Shown: in pieces, positions 22,929 to 34,114 of the stretch
How the letters are laid out: each line of letters starts with the position of its first letter
Position numbering within the stretch: the first letter of the stretch is position 1
DNA from: Smallanthus sonchifolius
Lineage: Eukaryota > Streptophyta > Magnoliopsida > Asterales > Asteraceae
Direction: 5' to 3'
NCBI GenBank assembly: GCA_023525975.1
Contig: JAKNSE010000037.1
Span: 558,001-622,000 of the forward strand
Length of the DNA stretch: 64,000 bases
The notes under the pieces: generated by a model
What the model saw: only the letters and a program-made list of their open reading frames with translations
The model's database searches: none
Told to the model about the DNA's origin: nothing
Position numbers and translations under genes: made by a program

Positions 22929-23463
22929 AGGTAAGGGGATGGAGAAAGATTGGTAGACCAAAACAGGTGAATGATCCATCATTCACAGAGTTGAAAATTA
23001 TTAGATGTATCATCGATGGTCCTGAATTGGTAAGCTTGCTCTCTAATATTTGTTTCCTCTTATTTTTACATCAAGTTACATGAATAAGATTAAGTGCGAA
23101 AATCGTTGTTTACCCTGCATATTCATTTTGTATAAGATGAATAGGACTGTGCATATCTCAATTAGTTTTTAAGTTTGATATGCTTGTTTTTTTCTTTTAT
23201 TTGGACCATTATAATCTGGTTTAAACTTTTGGTAGTTGATGTTAATTTGGTTTCAATAAGTAACAATCTGGGTTTTGGTGTTTATGATAAACGAACAGGA
23301 GGACATTTACAATATCGCAAAGACGTCTTCTTGTGATGAAATCACGATGGAGGAATATGATTCTTACTCACCTGTGAGCTTGAACTTTTATTCTTCAAAA
23401 ATAATAGATCAGAAACCAATTAACTTTGCTTTCAAATCTGTCTTTCATAGTTTGGCTGTTTAG
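22929..23463 (+). pseudogene. TNL1 exons 7 and 8: C-terminal tail
   Basis: Exon 7 (22929-23029) encodes RGWRKIGRPKQVNDPSFTEL and exon 8 (23299-23463) begins EDIYNIAKTSSCDEITMEEY and ends in a stop at 23461-23463. Phases agree (phase 1 into exon 7, phase 0 out). I know no function for this tail. A basic stretch further on (23560-23610, KKRKCQKEKNS in one frame) might be a further exon, but I cannot support it. Confidence 0.75.
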
Positions 23464-24427
23464 CAACAGAATTATGTCATGTTTTAACTTATGTCAACTC
23501 CACAGCCACATTCCCCCTCCCTGCCGGAATCTAGCCCATAACGGCCAAAAATGAGGAATACGAAGGACTGTCAAAAAAGGAAATGTCAAAAAGAAAAAAA
23601 TAGCCTGTTCAGAGATGTAAGGAGGAATCGACTGTGAGGTATAACCCAGTTTTTTTTCCCTGATTTCATGATTTGTCCTATGATATTGCTACATCACCAA
23701 TTTCAGCATTAACAACATACTTCTCTTTTTTCATGACAACTGAGAAATAAATGTTTGTAACTTAACACATGCCTCAACTAAATGCTTAATAAGTTGGAGT
23801 GATAAAAATTTATTTTTCAAAATCTATTTTCACTAAATCTGTTCAGTCTGCATTTAGTTTTTAGATACACTCATGATCAAACAAATTATCCCGTAGGAAT
23901 ATTCAATAGTTAACCGACACCCACTTTACTTGAACTATAGCATGCGAATGAGGTTCTGCATTACTAATCATAAGCATGCAAAATTGACAGGTTATTTAAC
24001 TTATTTTAACCCATCGTCAGCCAACCCGCCTGCACCAAACTGTAGATTTTGTTGGGTTAATCGGGTTAGTTCACGGGTCACGGTCCAGTGTACGAGTCGC
24101 GGGTTATTTAACAGGTTTTGGATACGGGTCAGATTTGGCTCCAAACTTGCAGCAGAAAGTGTTGGTCAAAGTAGAAGAAAGTGAACGTTGAGGTTGTTAA
24201 GAATAACAGGAGTGGGGCCAAAGCATATGAATTTTTTATATGAATGTGGAATTTTAGACTCTTTCCTTGTTATGAAATTTTTTATGCATATGGAATTTTT
24301 GGGATTAAATGTTTAAGTAGTTTCTTTGCTTTTTTTAATGGATTTAATTTAATATTTATGAAAGTGATGGAACTTTGCTTATCAATTCAAGCATATTATT
24401 CTTCTAGCTTCTCAAGGGATATATATA
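23464..24427. other. Intergenic stretch 3' of TNL1
   Basis: Probable TNL1 3' UTR followed by AT-rich sequence. A patch at 24020-24180 rich in GGGTTA/CACGGGTC resembles debris of a DNA transposon, but I see no terminal repeats. Confidence 0.4.
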
Positions 24428-26163
24428 GAGAAAACCCTCCTTCACTAGTCATCTTCTTCAAACTTAGAGAGAGAAAGGTGAAAACGTGTTAGAGAGAGAA
24501 AGCTCGGGATCAAACTCAAAATCTCAGGAATCATCACTCCACATCCCAGTAGCATCTAGCAACGAGAAGGAAATGAAACCACGTAATCATTCGGCTCAAA
24601 TATGAGTTTTAGTTAAGAAATGGGTTTTAGAGTTTAAATGAGTTTTGAATCAAAAGACAAGATTTTTACGTATGTAATCGCATAAAAAGCATGTATTTAG
24701 CTTCATGGAAGCTAGATTCAAGTTTTGGATGTAAAAAGATCGAAGCTTGGATCAAAAACGAAGGAGTTGATCAAAATCAGATGCATCGTCCGAAAAGTCG
24801 GATGAATGGTCCGAAAACTGTTTTCGACCGAAAAGTGATTCGGGCACCATAGATTTCGAACAGAACATTTCGGTCGAAAAGTGATTCGGACGTCAAAGAT
24901 TTCGGACAAAACATTTCGATCGAAATAGTTTTTGGAAAAGAAGTTTTCAAACAAAAGAATATGAGAATAAATAATTTCAAGTGATTAGTTTCCGATCGGA
25001 AAAGACTTCGATCGAATTAGATTTCGACCGGAATAGATTTCGGACATAGGATTTCGACCAAAAATGACTTGATATTAACTTGACTAGTTGTAATCCTTAA
25101 CAGATTCTTTAACATCTACCTATCTTGAAGTTCTTACCAAGTGAGCTAAACTTTAAGACAATCAGGTGAGTTTTATGTGCCTTCTATGTGTTATGTGCAA
25201 ATGTTTTCAATGTTTTGGGGCTAAAGTGTATACATGATATGACATGAATATTATGTGTGTTACATGCTAATACATGATGATTATAAGTATGACAAGTATG
25301 ATATGAATAATGAAATAAAAGTATGATATAACATATAAGAATGAAATCTTGCGTTATATATATTATAATGCATGTTATGAATGTATGTAAATGTTATGGA
25401 CGATTTGATGCTAACGGCTATTACGGTATATGGACGACCACTCGACTATTATGCAACCAGAAATGAAAGTCTAGATAGGTAGACTAAACTATGGCCACTA
25501 CGGTGGAGTAAGTCCCCCAATCGATGCACGGTTATATAACTAGTTCAAGTGGGAAACGGATGCCTTAGGGCAGACAGAAGAATATGACGGACTACGACGT
25601 TAAGACGGTTTAGGCGGACGGACAAAGGTTTCCAGACGGATTTATGATATGACGGACGGTTTCTAGGGCCGGACGGTTTACGAAATGGGCTACGACGGTA
25701 GTTCTTATGGCATTTGTCTTTGTCACATACGTAGTAGTTATGACGAGTTGATCACCCATATGTGTATGCCCAATGAATATTCACCCAGAAATAAGCATGT
25801 ATGTATTTATTTACGTACTCGTTATGAATGTATATGAAAGCAGTAAAGCTAAGAAGTACAAACATACGTATATATAAATATACTTATGAAGAAATAATGT
25901 TTTTTTTACCCAATTGCTTTAAACTAGAACTCACCAGCATTAGCTGACTTTTAGTATGCACTTCAGGTAACAGGAAGAAAGGGCGTGCGGAGGCGTGAAG
26001 GTTACCCGACACGATACTGACATCCCACTTTAATTTATGTTAAGACAATGTTTTACGTTTAAATGTTAAGAATTCCGTTGTTATGCTATGTTTATGTAAT
26101 TGAATCATGAAAGTTTCCGCTGTGTTTGAATGTTTTTAATTAATGAGCAGTAATTTATGACTA
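24428..26163 (+). mobile_element. Gypsy A 5' LTR, left end missing, split by gypsy B
   Basis: It aligns with 39150-40883 of the 3' LTR almost throughout, starting at GAAAACCCTCCTTCACTAGT. About 120 bp of the LTR start, including the TGTAACATCCC terminus seen at 39028, are absent on the left. The right side stops at the insertion of gypsy B, and the last bases of the LTR seem to lie at 34054-34098. A block at 24780-25070 has many TTCGACCGAAA/TTTCGGAC motifs. Confidence 0.85.
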
Positions 26164-27730
26164 TGTATAACACCTGCCACAAAAATGTCCAAGATTTGGC
26201 AAAAGGTACAACCCTAGGGACTGTAAGTATAATTGTACCAAAAGTCTAGGGTTGAAAATGAAAGAAATTTGAGAAATTAAGTTGATGTCGGACCGACATT
26301 GAATATCATATCAGTCTGAAGTAAGTTAAGATCAGATATCAGACCGACATTCATTCTCATATCCGTCCGCAATAGGTTGTTAAGTCGGTTATCGAACCGA
26401 CATCGATCCATAGCGGTCCGACAACCTCCTCTCAGCCGCAAAATATGGCGTTGACACGTGTCCAATGAATCAGCCCTAATGATGGGACATGGGTCTGGAT
26501 ATCGGACCGAAATGGTCCATATATCGGTCCGATATGCCGCCAAATATGTTCGGTCCAATCAGATGTGGACATCTAGGGCTGACGTGGGCTAAGGCGGATG
26601 TCGGACCGACATCCCCAACCATATCGGTCCGACATAGGTCCGAATGGCAGCCTATAAATAGTGGGACGATCTCATTTGATTTTCCACATCCAAACACGTT
26701 TCCAACTTCCAAAACACGTTCCAGGTGATCCCTAGCCCACTCACGACGATCCCGGTCCAACTCCCGCTCGTCACCGTACTCGGTTAAGCAAGAAACGCTC
26801 GTAGAAAGGTCGGAACGCTAGAGAAACCAGGATAAGAAGCTAGCCTATAAGCTTTGAACTCTAGAGGCTCACTCCTATTAAAAAGGTGAATAATTTATCT
26901 CTCTAAAAACTTGAGTCAAACACATTTTATTTGCGAAAATGGCCAAATAAAGGTTAAGGGAATAATGCTCAACGTTCATTTACGGATAAACATTCGGGCC
27001 ATAAGTATACGTAAAACTTGCAAGGGATACACGGGTCTTGGATGAAATTATCGGATCGTGGCTGGTACTTCCCTTTTTAACAAATGAGGAGGCATGAGCC
27101 CTTGTTGTTATAAAGACATACTACCAGTGTATACAGTGGTGCGTACGGTCAGAACATGGGTCTGCTGAATGTGTAAATTGAACATGAAGTTGTGATTATC
27201 GAATTAATACTTGTTTGTGCCAAATGATTTTTGTGTCAAGATATAGTATTCACCGGCGTTCGCACTGACGTTTTATTTTTAAAATGTTTTCAGGAAATGA
27301 ATAAATCATGTTGAGAAAGGTATGGCGGACAGATATGAAATCTGACCCTTGAAATGAAAGGATGAAATGCACGTAGGATTCTCAGGTCTCGTGTAAAGGG
27401 AAATCCTAAAGAAATGAGATAGGACCAGGGAATTGATTAACCCTTAGTTGTACTATTTCCTAGTGGCTTGTTATGTATTTGATTTCAAACTCTGTTTTGT
27501 AATCAAAGATGAAGAGGGTATTAAAACCCTGTGTTTATAAAAGTAAACACAAAGCTTTTGTTTTCCAACTGAGTTTTGATATTTACAAATACAACCCTTG
27601 AGGTTGAAATAATGATGAAACAATCCTTTTGAAAGGAATTCCGCTGTATTTTATAAAAACTCTGAAATCTAAGAACAGGATACCAATCGGGCTCGCACAC
27701 GTCCAGGGGTGCCTGAGGCGGGGTGTGACA
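26164..27730 (+). mobile_element. Gypsy B 5' LTR, 1567 bp
   Basis: It runs from TGTATAACACCTGCC to GGGGTGTGACA, the TG...CA termini common in plant chromovirus LTRs, and is followed by a primer site. A TATA-like box, CCTATAAATAG, is at about 26651. The U3 part (26284-26640) has about five repeats built on TCGGACCGACAT and its complement. It lies inside the 5' LTR of gypsy A. No 3' LTR of this element is present. Confidence 0.85.
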
Positions 27731-27733
27731 GGT

Positions 27734-27750
27734 TGGTATCAGAGCCACAT
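27734..27750 (+). other. Gypsy B primer-binding site
   Basis: TGGTATCAGAGCCACAT three bases after the LTR end matches initiator tRNA-Met. Confidence 0.85.
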
Positions 27751-28345
27751 GTTTTAGCGAATTAGATACTTGGATCTATTATTTAAGCTTCAACAATTAA
27801 TGCTTTTAAGATAAGAAAACAAGGTAACGTTCTGACCGGCATGTAGTTATCTGATAAATGGAAGTGTTCTGTCTAAGGAAAGAGCGGTGTATAAATCTCT
27901 CCTAGACTCGTCGCTCTTACCTAGGAACATAACTGTTGGAGGTACTACTCTAGAAAGATAACCATCCTTGTAGAACTTTAGCTAAGATTAAGATACTGGC
28001 TTTAGTATCTAAGTCTTGATTAAAATAATAAGATAAGTACTAATATATTAAGATTGCAGATGTCTAGAGGTAATTCCATTCTTTACGATCCTAATCGTCC
28101 TATCAAACAAGAATCTCCGGAATATCATCCGTTAGGTTCATAACAGAATCCTATTTGTTCGCCTTACTATAATGATGACCCATTTGTTGTGCTCCCTGAG
28201 CACAATTCTCCCGAATACCACCCACAATCCCAAAACTCTTTAAGCCAATGGATGTATGCTGGATCAGATTTCAGCAATTGGCATACTAGTACCCCATCTA
28301 TACAAGGAAATGAGACACAATCAAATTCAATCACCATAAGAAGAT

Positions 28346-28979
28346 TGTAACACCTTAGGCAAATCCCATATGGTTCTGTTCTGTTCTGTCCACGGGAGAG
28401 CTGCTGGGTTCATAAGGAATACCCCACCTCAAATACAAACAACGTGTTTTGGGGCTTAATGTAGTGGATGAGAGGAGAACTCCACAGTTAAGCGTGCTTG
28501 GGTGGGAGTAATCCAAGGATGGGTGACCCCTAGGAAGTTTTCACCCGGGTAACCAAAACCAAATCCGTGAGCTCCTAGTGGGTAAAGCAGACAATATTGG
28601 TGGTATTAGGGGCCGGATGTTACAAATGGTATCAGAGCCACTCCCGTTCTATTCTGTTTACGATAGTGGGGCAAACCTCATCGAGGACAATGAGTCCCAA
28701 AGGGGGGGTGTTTGTAACACCTTAGGCAAATCCCATATCGTTCTGTTCTGTCCATGGGAGAGATGCTGGGTTCATAAGAAATACCCCACCTCAAATACAA
28801 ACAACGCGTTTTGGGGCTTAATGTAGTGGATGAGAGGAGAACTCCACAGTTAGGCATGCTCGGGTGGGAGTAATCCAAGGATGGGTGACCCTTGGGAAGT
28901 TTTCACCGGGGCAACCAAAAACAAATCTGTGAGCTCCTAGTGGGCAAAGCGGACAATATTGGTGGTATTAGGGGCCGGA
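28346..28979 (+). mobile_element. Cassandra-type TRIM with 5S-like LTRs
   Basis: A 279-bp LTR (28346-28624, TGTAACACC...TGTTACA), primer site TGGTATCAGAGCCACT at 28627-28642, about 70 bp of internal DNA, purine tract AAAGGGGGGG near 28700, and a second LTR at 28713-28979. The short length, lack of coding and 5S rRNA-like block in each LTR define a Cassandra TRIM. Direct repeat AAGAT at 28341-28345 and 28980-28984 marks the target duplication. The right LTR lacks the last 7 bases (TGTTACA) and one CTGTT unit, which accounts exactly for the 12-bp length difference. Confidence 0.92.
28477..28545 (+). ncRNA. 5S rRNA-like block in the left TRIM LTR
   Basis: GAACTCCACAGTTAAGCG, TGCTTGGG and GGATGGGTGACC follow each other as in plant 5S rRNA, covering the internal Pol III control elements (box A, intermediate element, box C region). 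It is part of the Cassandra LTR, not a member of a 5S array. Box A is close to the rRNA sequence here. In the right LTR (28844-28912) it has changed to AGGCATGCTCGGG. Transcription by Pol III is known for this family in general and not shown here. Confidence 0.8.
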
Positions 28980-29470
28980 AAGATCCTTCTGAAGACTCCC
29001 ATTACTACCAAATCGCTTCTGAAAATCCCGATGATTATCCATTTAATAATCCTATTTCAAACAGTTCTGATTATCAATCCCATAACTCTGGATCCCCAGT
29101 CATGTATGATCCCTATATATTTTCTGAACCTCCATATGACGGTCCTTTTAAAAACTATTTCCAAGCTCCACCTGAATACCAAAATGCCTATAACGATTTT
29201 ATGGTTAGACTTCGTGAGCCTCCACCAAAATATGGTTATGAGCCTAGTATGCCTTCTTCCCCCATCGAATGTCTAGATCGTTCGTGACGCCAAACGGACG
29301 AAGTAACAAGGGAGAAGATCATGGACAAGGCAAGGACCAAGTTCTATGGAAAACAAGTGTACGAGTATGGAGAGGATCTAATGACTCTTGGAAAAGAACT
29401 AATGAAGGATTGAAAATCTTGTTGTATTTTACTATGTATTGTAATATATTTTCTTTTGTTTTATTTCAGA

Positions 29471-29968
29471 ATGGTTGGAAAAGGCAAGGGTCATAGCTTT
29501 CTTCGAAAATTTGCCCCTGCTAATTATTTTGCGCGTAAAACGAATGAAACAACTATAGAAATTAATGAGGAAACTGAAAGTTCTACTTTCAGAAGCCTCG
29601 GAGAAATAGGAAACCCTAGTGTTCCCTATAATCCCTCTATAAGTTTTCATTTTGCTCCAACTACGGGAAGCTATAATATCACTCATGTTTATCCACAAAA
29701 TTTTCATAAAGAATGTGCCGAAATGCCTTATGAAAATAAATGTGATCATGAAGAAGAAGAACGTGCTGATTCCAATATACCTTACGTTCCTTATTATGAG
29801 ACTATTCATATTCCTGCTCCACATATAAATGAGAATGCGTCAAGAAGTGAAATATAGCAGATGTTGTTGAACCGAATAGCTGAACTAGAAAGAGAGAAGG
29901 CTGAAGTTGAAGCTCGGAATGCCCTATTAGTTCAGGCTCTAGAGGACAAGAATTTTAGAAATTTCTGA
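29471..29968 (+). pseudogene. Gypsy B second accessory ORF with coiled-coil tail
   Basis: Starts MVGKGKGHSFLRKFAPANY right after TTTATTTCAG, which looks like an intron acceptor. A TAG at 29855-29857 interrupts it. The same frame continues to 29968 with LLNRIAELEREKAEVEARNALL, a clear heptad coiled coil. No known domain. It lies between the upstream ORF and gag and belongs to the same element. The upstream T-rich stretch ending in CAG suggests that the leader of this element is spliced; this is an inference. Confidence 0.55.
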
Positions 29969-30052
29969 ATAAATTTTATATGTACTACCTCTTGTAATAT
30001 ATTTTATCAATAAAAGAGCCTTGTCTTAAAACAATTCCCGTTTCTTGATAGT

Positions 30053-31807
30053 ATGTCAAAAAATAATGGACCTTCTCAAAATACCAGAGGCAAAAAGAAG
30101 CAAGGAGTAGTTGAAAACGCTGCTGAAAATAATGTCTCTCGAAAAGAATTTCAAAAGATGATTGCGGAAGGAATCAATGATTCTCTCCCAATGATCTTTG
30201 AGGAACTTGATAAGAGACAAGCTGACAGAATATCTATTCAACCTTCGATTCCTCAATCTATTCATTCTCGACAAACTCGAACAATTACTCAATCGAAACC
30301 CGTCACTCTTAAACCAGAAGGTTCCGCTACTCATAAATCGAAAAAGACGGAGAGAGAAGAATATTATCACAATTCATCAGAAGATGAAGGAATGGGTAAC
30401 AATTATGGTCACGTAGAGAAGAAGAGAAAGATTGTAGGTTGTACATACAAGATGTTCCAAGACTGTAAACCTTACAACTTCTCTAGAAAAGAAGGAGTGA
30501 TAGCCACATTAAGGTGGATTGAGAAGACTGAATCTGTGCTTGCTATCAGCATATGTGCTGAGGAAGATAAAGTTTTATATGCTTCCAACTTGTTTAAAGA
30601 TCAAGCCCTAGAATGGTGGAACAATATTATTGTTGCCAAGGGTAGAGATGTAGCCTATCCAATGAGCTAGAGTGCCTTTAAAACAAGAGTGGAGAAAAAG
30701 TATGTTCCCCAGAATGAACGGGAACAAATTGAAGGAAAATTTCTAAATCTGAGAATGATTGGAGCCAACCATCAGGAGTATGCTACCAAACTCCTGGAAT
30801 ATGCTTGAATTGTTACTCATCTTGCTACCCCTGAATCCAATCTAATTAAGAGATATATTTGGGGTTTAACCGGAGAAATCCGCGACATGGTGAAGGTCGC
30901 AAATTGTGAAAATTTGGATGATGCTATAGATTTGGGAGCATCATTAACCACCAGCCTGATAAGGAATCAGGAAGAAGGGAAGAAAAAGAAGGAGGTAGTT
31001 AGGCAAGGCCCAAGTGGACTTAAGAAGTCATCCTTTACTCCCCGAAATAATAATTCTTCTATCCCCGAATGTCCAAAGTGCAGGAAAAGGCACTTAGGAC
31101 AATGTCGATCTCGACCTTATTGCAGTTTCTGCAAAATGTCTGGACACAAAGCAGAAGATTGTTATAGGAAAAGGCCAATTATTTGCTTTGAATGTGACGA
31201 GGCTGGCCACATCAAAATCAATTGTCCCAAGCTGAAGAAAACAGACGGGACATGTCCCAAACCTGCAGAAGGAGTAAAGAAGAATGCACGAGCATTCGTT
31301 CTCAACACTCATGAGGAAGCAAGTATGCCCGATCTCATTACGGGTACATTTCTTGTTGATGATATTTATGCTCGAGTTTTATTTGACTCTGGTGCAAACC
31401 AAAGTTTTATAGATCATAAATTCTGTAGACAGTTAAATAAAACTCTAGCTAAATTAGACAAGAAATATGTGGTAGAGATTGCCAATGGTGACCTCGTCCA
31501 AATCTCTGAAATCCTCGACCATTGTCATATCACATTATCAGGACATGTTATACCTGCGAAACTAATGTCAATGACTTTGGCAAGTTTTGACATTGTCTTA
31601 GGAATGTATTGGTTAGCCTCTAACCAAGCCCGTATCTTGTGTGATAAAAAGGCAATAGAACTCCGTTTTCCGCATGGCAACATTCTTACGATCAATGGTG
31701 ATAAATTATCCAACTACGTTGGAATAATTTCTATGTTAAAAGCCACAAAGTACTTACGAAAAGGATGCTTAGCATACCTTATCTCTGTAACTACCGACAC
31801 TAAATAG
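30053..31807 (+). pseudogene. Gypsy B gag and protease
   Basis: Gag has the chromovirus core, CTYKMFQDCKPYNFSRKEG, ALEWWNNI and KYVPQNEREQIEGKFLNL, then three cysteine clusters: CPKCRKRHLGQC, CSFCKMSGHKAEDC and CFECDEAGHIKINC (the last two are CCHC zinc knuckles). The aspartic protease follows with VLFDSGANQSFI and IVLGMYWL. Stops at 30668-30670 (TAG), about 30806 (TGA) and 31805-31807 (TAG) interrupt one continuous frame. Gag forms the particle and the protease cuts the polyprotein. Inactive as it stands. Confidence 0.9.
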
Positions 31808-31819
31808 AAGATTGAAGAT

Positions 31820-33046
31820 GTGCCAGTTGTGGCTGAATTCCCTGATGTCTTTCCTAATGAATTTCCTGGAATTCCACCTGAAAGAGAAGTGGAGTTCAGA
31901 ATTAATCTGGTACCCGGTACGGTACCTATTGCTAAAGCCCCGTACAGATTAGCTCCGAATGATATGTCAGAGTTGAAAAAGCAATTAGATGAATTACTCG
32001 AGAAAGGATTTATAAGACCAAGCTCATCACCTTGGGGAGCTCCAGTCTTGTTTGTTAAGAAGAAAGATGGTTCGATGCGCATGTGTATTGATTATCGTGA
32101 GCTAAATAAAGTTACGATAAAGAATCGTTATCCACTCCCCCGAATCGATGATCTTTTCGATCAACTCCAAGGAGCTCGTTGTTTTTCCAAAATAGATCTT
32201 CGATCTGGTTATCATCAATTGAAAGTCCAAGAAGAAGATATTCCTAAAACCGCTTTTAGAACTCGACATGGTCATTATGAGTTCACGGTTATGCCGTTTG
32301 GACTTACTAATGCACTAGCATCATTCATGGATATGATGAATCGAGTCTGTAAACCTTATTTAGACAAATTCGTTATCGTATTAATTGACGATATCCTCAT
32401 TTATTCCAAAAGTAAAGAAAATCATTCCGATCACCTGAAAATCTTACTTGAACTCTTAAGAACGGAAAATCTATACGCTAAGTTCTCAAAATGTGAATTC
32501 TGGATATCAGAAGTCCATTTCCTTGGACATGTCATTAATGAGAATGGCATTCAAGTTGATCCCGTCAAAATTGAAGCTATATCCAAATGGGAAATCCCGA
32601 AGTCACCAGCTGAAGTCCGTAGTTTCCTCGGATTAGCTGGTTACTATCGGAGATTTATCCAAGATTTCTCTCGAATTGTTGTACCATTAACTTCTCTGAC
32701 TCGCAAATCAGTCAAGTATAAATGGGGTCCAAAACAATCTGAAGCTTTTGAAACTCTTAAACAGAAACTGACTCAAGCACCCATACTGGCCTTGCCAGAT
32801 GGAAATGAAGGCTTTTCAGTTTATTGTGATGCTTCACACACCGGCTTTGGTTATGTTTTAATGAAAGGAAGTAAAGTCATTGCTTATGCTTCTCGTCAAT
32901 TGAAAACTCATGAAAAGAATTATACGACTCATGATTTAGAACTGGGCGCCATAATCTTCGCATTGAAATTATGGAGGCACTATCTATATGGAGTCAAAAT
33001 CACCGTGTTCACTGATCATAAAAAGCCTAAAGTATATATTCAGTAA
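31820..33046 (+). pseudogene. Gypsy B reverse transcriptase and RNase H
   Basis: A 408-residue open frame in the same frame as gag. Motifs: KGFIRPSSSPWGAPVLFVKK, MCIDYRELNKVTIKNRYPLP, LRSGYHQLKV, the YxDD-equivalent VLIDDILIYSK (intact), FLGHVINENGI, RSFLGLAGYYRRFI and RNase H YCDASHTGFGYVL with TTHDLELGAI. A frameshift near 33020 moves the end of RNase H (DHK-SLKY) to another frame. The RT itself is the longest intact catalytic block in this element. Confidence 0.92.
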
Positions 33047-34053
33047 AAAAGAACTGACTATAAGGCAAAGACGTTGGATGGAAGTCCTAAATGATTACGA
33101 TTGCGAAATATGTTATCATGAAGGAAAGGCCAATGTTGTAGCCAACGCCTTGAGTAGAAAGGAACATGAGAAACCTAAACGAGTTCGTGCTTTAAGACTC
33201 GATCTCCAAATCGATCTTAAAACTCATATTAAGGAATCTCAGAAACTTGCTTTGCAAGAACCCAACCTTGAGAAAGAATGATTGGGAGGCATGATTGACC
33301 AGTTGATCAAAGGAGATGACGGAATTCTTAGATTGAACAAAAGAATTTGGGTTCCTATTTATGGAAATATTCGTGAAGAAATTCTTGAAGAAGCTCATAA
33401 ATCTAAATACACGATGCATCCTGGAAGCGATAAGATGTACAAAAACCTAAAAGCCAATTACTGGTGAATAGGAATGAAGAAAGATATTGCTATCTTTGTT
33501 GCAAAGTGTTTAACATGTTATCAAGTTAAAGTTGAACATCAAAAGCCCTCTGGCTTGTTGCAGCAACTTGAAATTCCTGTCTGGAAATGGGAAATGATAA
33601 CCATGGATTTCATCACAAAACTTCCCCGAACGAGTCGAGTGAATGATACTATCTGGGTTATCATTGATAGACTTACTAAGTCTGCTCATTTTCTTCCAAT
33701 GAAAGAAACGTTCAGTATGGATAAGTTGGCACAGTTATACGTTAATGAAATCGTGACATTACATAGTGTGCCACTATCTATCGTGTCGGATAGAGACAGT
33801 AGATTTACTTCTTGATTCTTGCAAAGTTTTCAAAAATCCCTCGGTACTAAATTAAATCTTAGCACAGCCTACCATCCTCAAACGGACGGGCAGAGCGAAA
33901 GAACAATCCAAACCTTTGAAGATATGTTAAGGGCTTGTGTTATTGATCTTGGAGGAAGTTGAGATGACCACTTACCTCTAATGGAATTCTCCTATAATAA
34001 TAGATATCATACGAGTATACAGGCCGCTCCTTTTGAAGCCTTATACGGTCTGA
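32988..34053 (+). pseudogene. Gypsy B integrase, truncated
   Basis: One frame carries CEICYHEGKANVVANALSRK, the HHCC zinc region (TMHPGSDKMYKNL and CLTCYQVKVEHQKPSG), MDFITKLPRT, DRLTKSAHFLP, SDRDSRFTS and AYHPQTDGQSERTIQTFEDM. Stops are TGA at 33279, 33465, 33813 and one more in the phrase GGS*DDH. The sequence stops being gypsy B at PFEALYG, near 34053, so the integrase C-terminus, chromodomain and 3' LTR are all lost. The catalytic D and D...E surroundings are otherwise recognisable. Confidence 0.9.
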
Positions 34054-34098
34054 ACTCAAGCTGATTATAGGACCAACGCGCGGGAAAGGGGCCTTACA
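34054..34098 (+). mobile_element. Probable last bases of the gypsy A 5' LTR
   Basis: The stretch ends GGGGCCTTACA, directly followed by a primer site. The same ending (GGCCTTACA or GGCCTTATA) closes the gypsy A 3' LTR at 40932 and the minus-strand LTR at 41097. A near-copy of GAACTCAAGCT-ATTAT-GGACCAACGCGCGG recurs about 86 bp downstream. This places the gypsy B insertion close to the end of the gypsy A 5' LTR. Confidence 0.6.
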
Positions 34099-34101
34099 AG
34101 T

Positions 34102-34114
34102 TGGTATCAGAGAA
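34102..34114 (+). other. Gypsy A primer-binding site
   Basis: TGGTATCAGAGAA follows the LTR end by three bases. It matches initiator tRNA-Met for the first eleven bases and then differs. Confidence 0.7.

Larger units (their letters stand above)
18667..23463 (+). pseudogene. TNL1: TIR-NBS-LRR resistance gene with C-JID domain, broken
   Basis: Eight exons can be placed, all at GT/AG sites with consistent phases: 18667-19149, 19659-20760, 20858-20926, 21180-21404, 21499-22154, 22246-22822, 22929-23029 and 23299-23463. The order TIR, NB-ARC, linker, LRR, C-JID is that of a dicot TNL immune receptor, which detects pathogen effectors and acts through the NAD-cleaving TIR domain. Lesions: TGA at 18748 in the FRGEDTR motif, about 8 bp lost near 18986, TGA at 19780 before the P-loop, TAA at 22006 in the LRR, and a frame-breaking deletion near 22038. 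The gene cannot give a full product, but splice sites and most motifs survive, so its death looks fairly recent. Confidence 0.93.
28061..29287 (+). pseudogene. Gypsy B upstream ORF, interrupted by a TRIM
   Basis: An ORF starts MSRGNSILYDPNRPIKQ just after TTGCAG, has one TAA in the phrase HPLGS*QNP, and is cut at 28345 by the Cassandra-type element. It resumes at 28980 with KDPSEDSHYYQIASENPDD and ends ECLDRS-stop at 29287. The protein is rich in Pro, Tyr, Asp and Asn with repeated SPEYHP-like phrases; no known domain. It precedes gag in the same orientation and may be an accessory or leader ORF of this gypsy lineage. Inactive because of the stop and insertion. Confidence 0.6.

Noticed and set aside
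23500..23640. Ninth exon of TNL1 with a nuclear localisation signal
   Set aside because: A basic stretch is readable, but exon 8 already ends in a stop and the frame here has its own stop; no splice evidence.
28477..28545. Genuine 5S rRNA gene
   Set aside because: The match is confined to an LTR present twice with a primer site and purine tract; the 5' half of 5S rRNA is not preserved.
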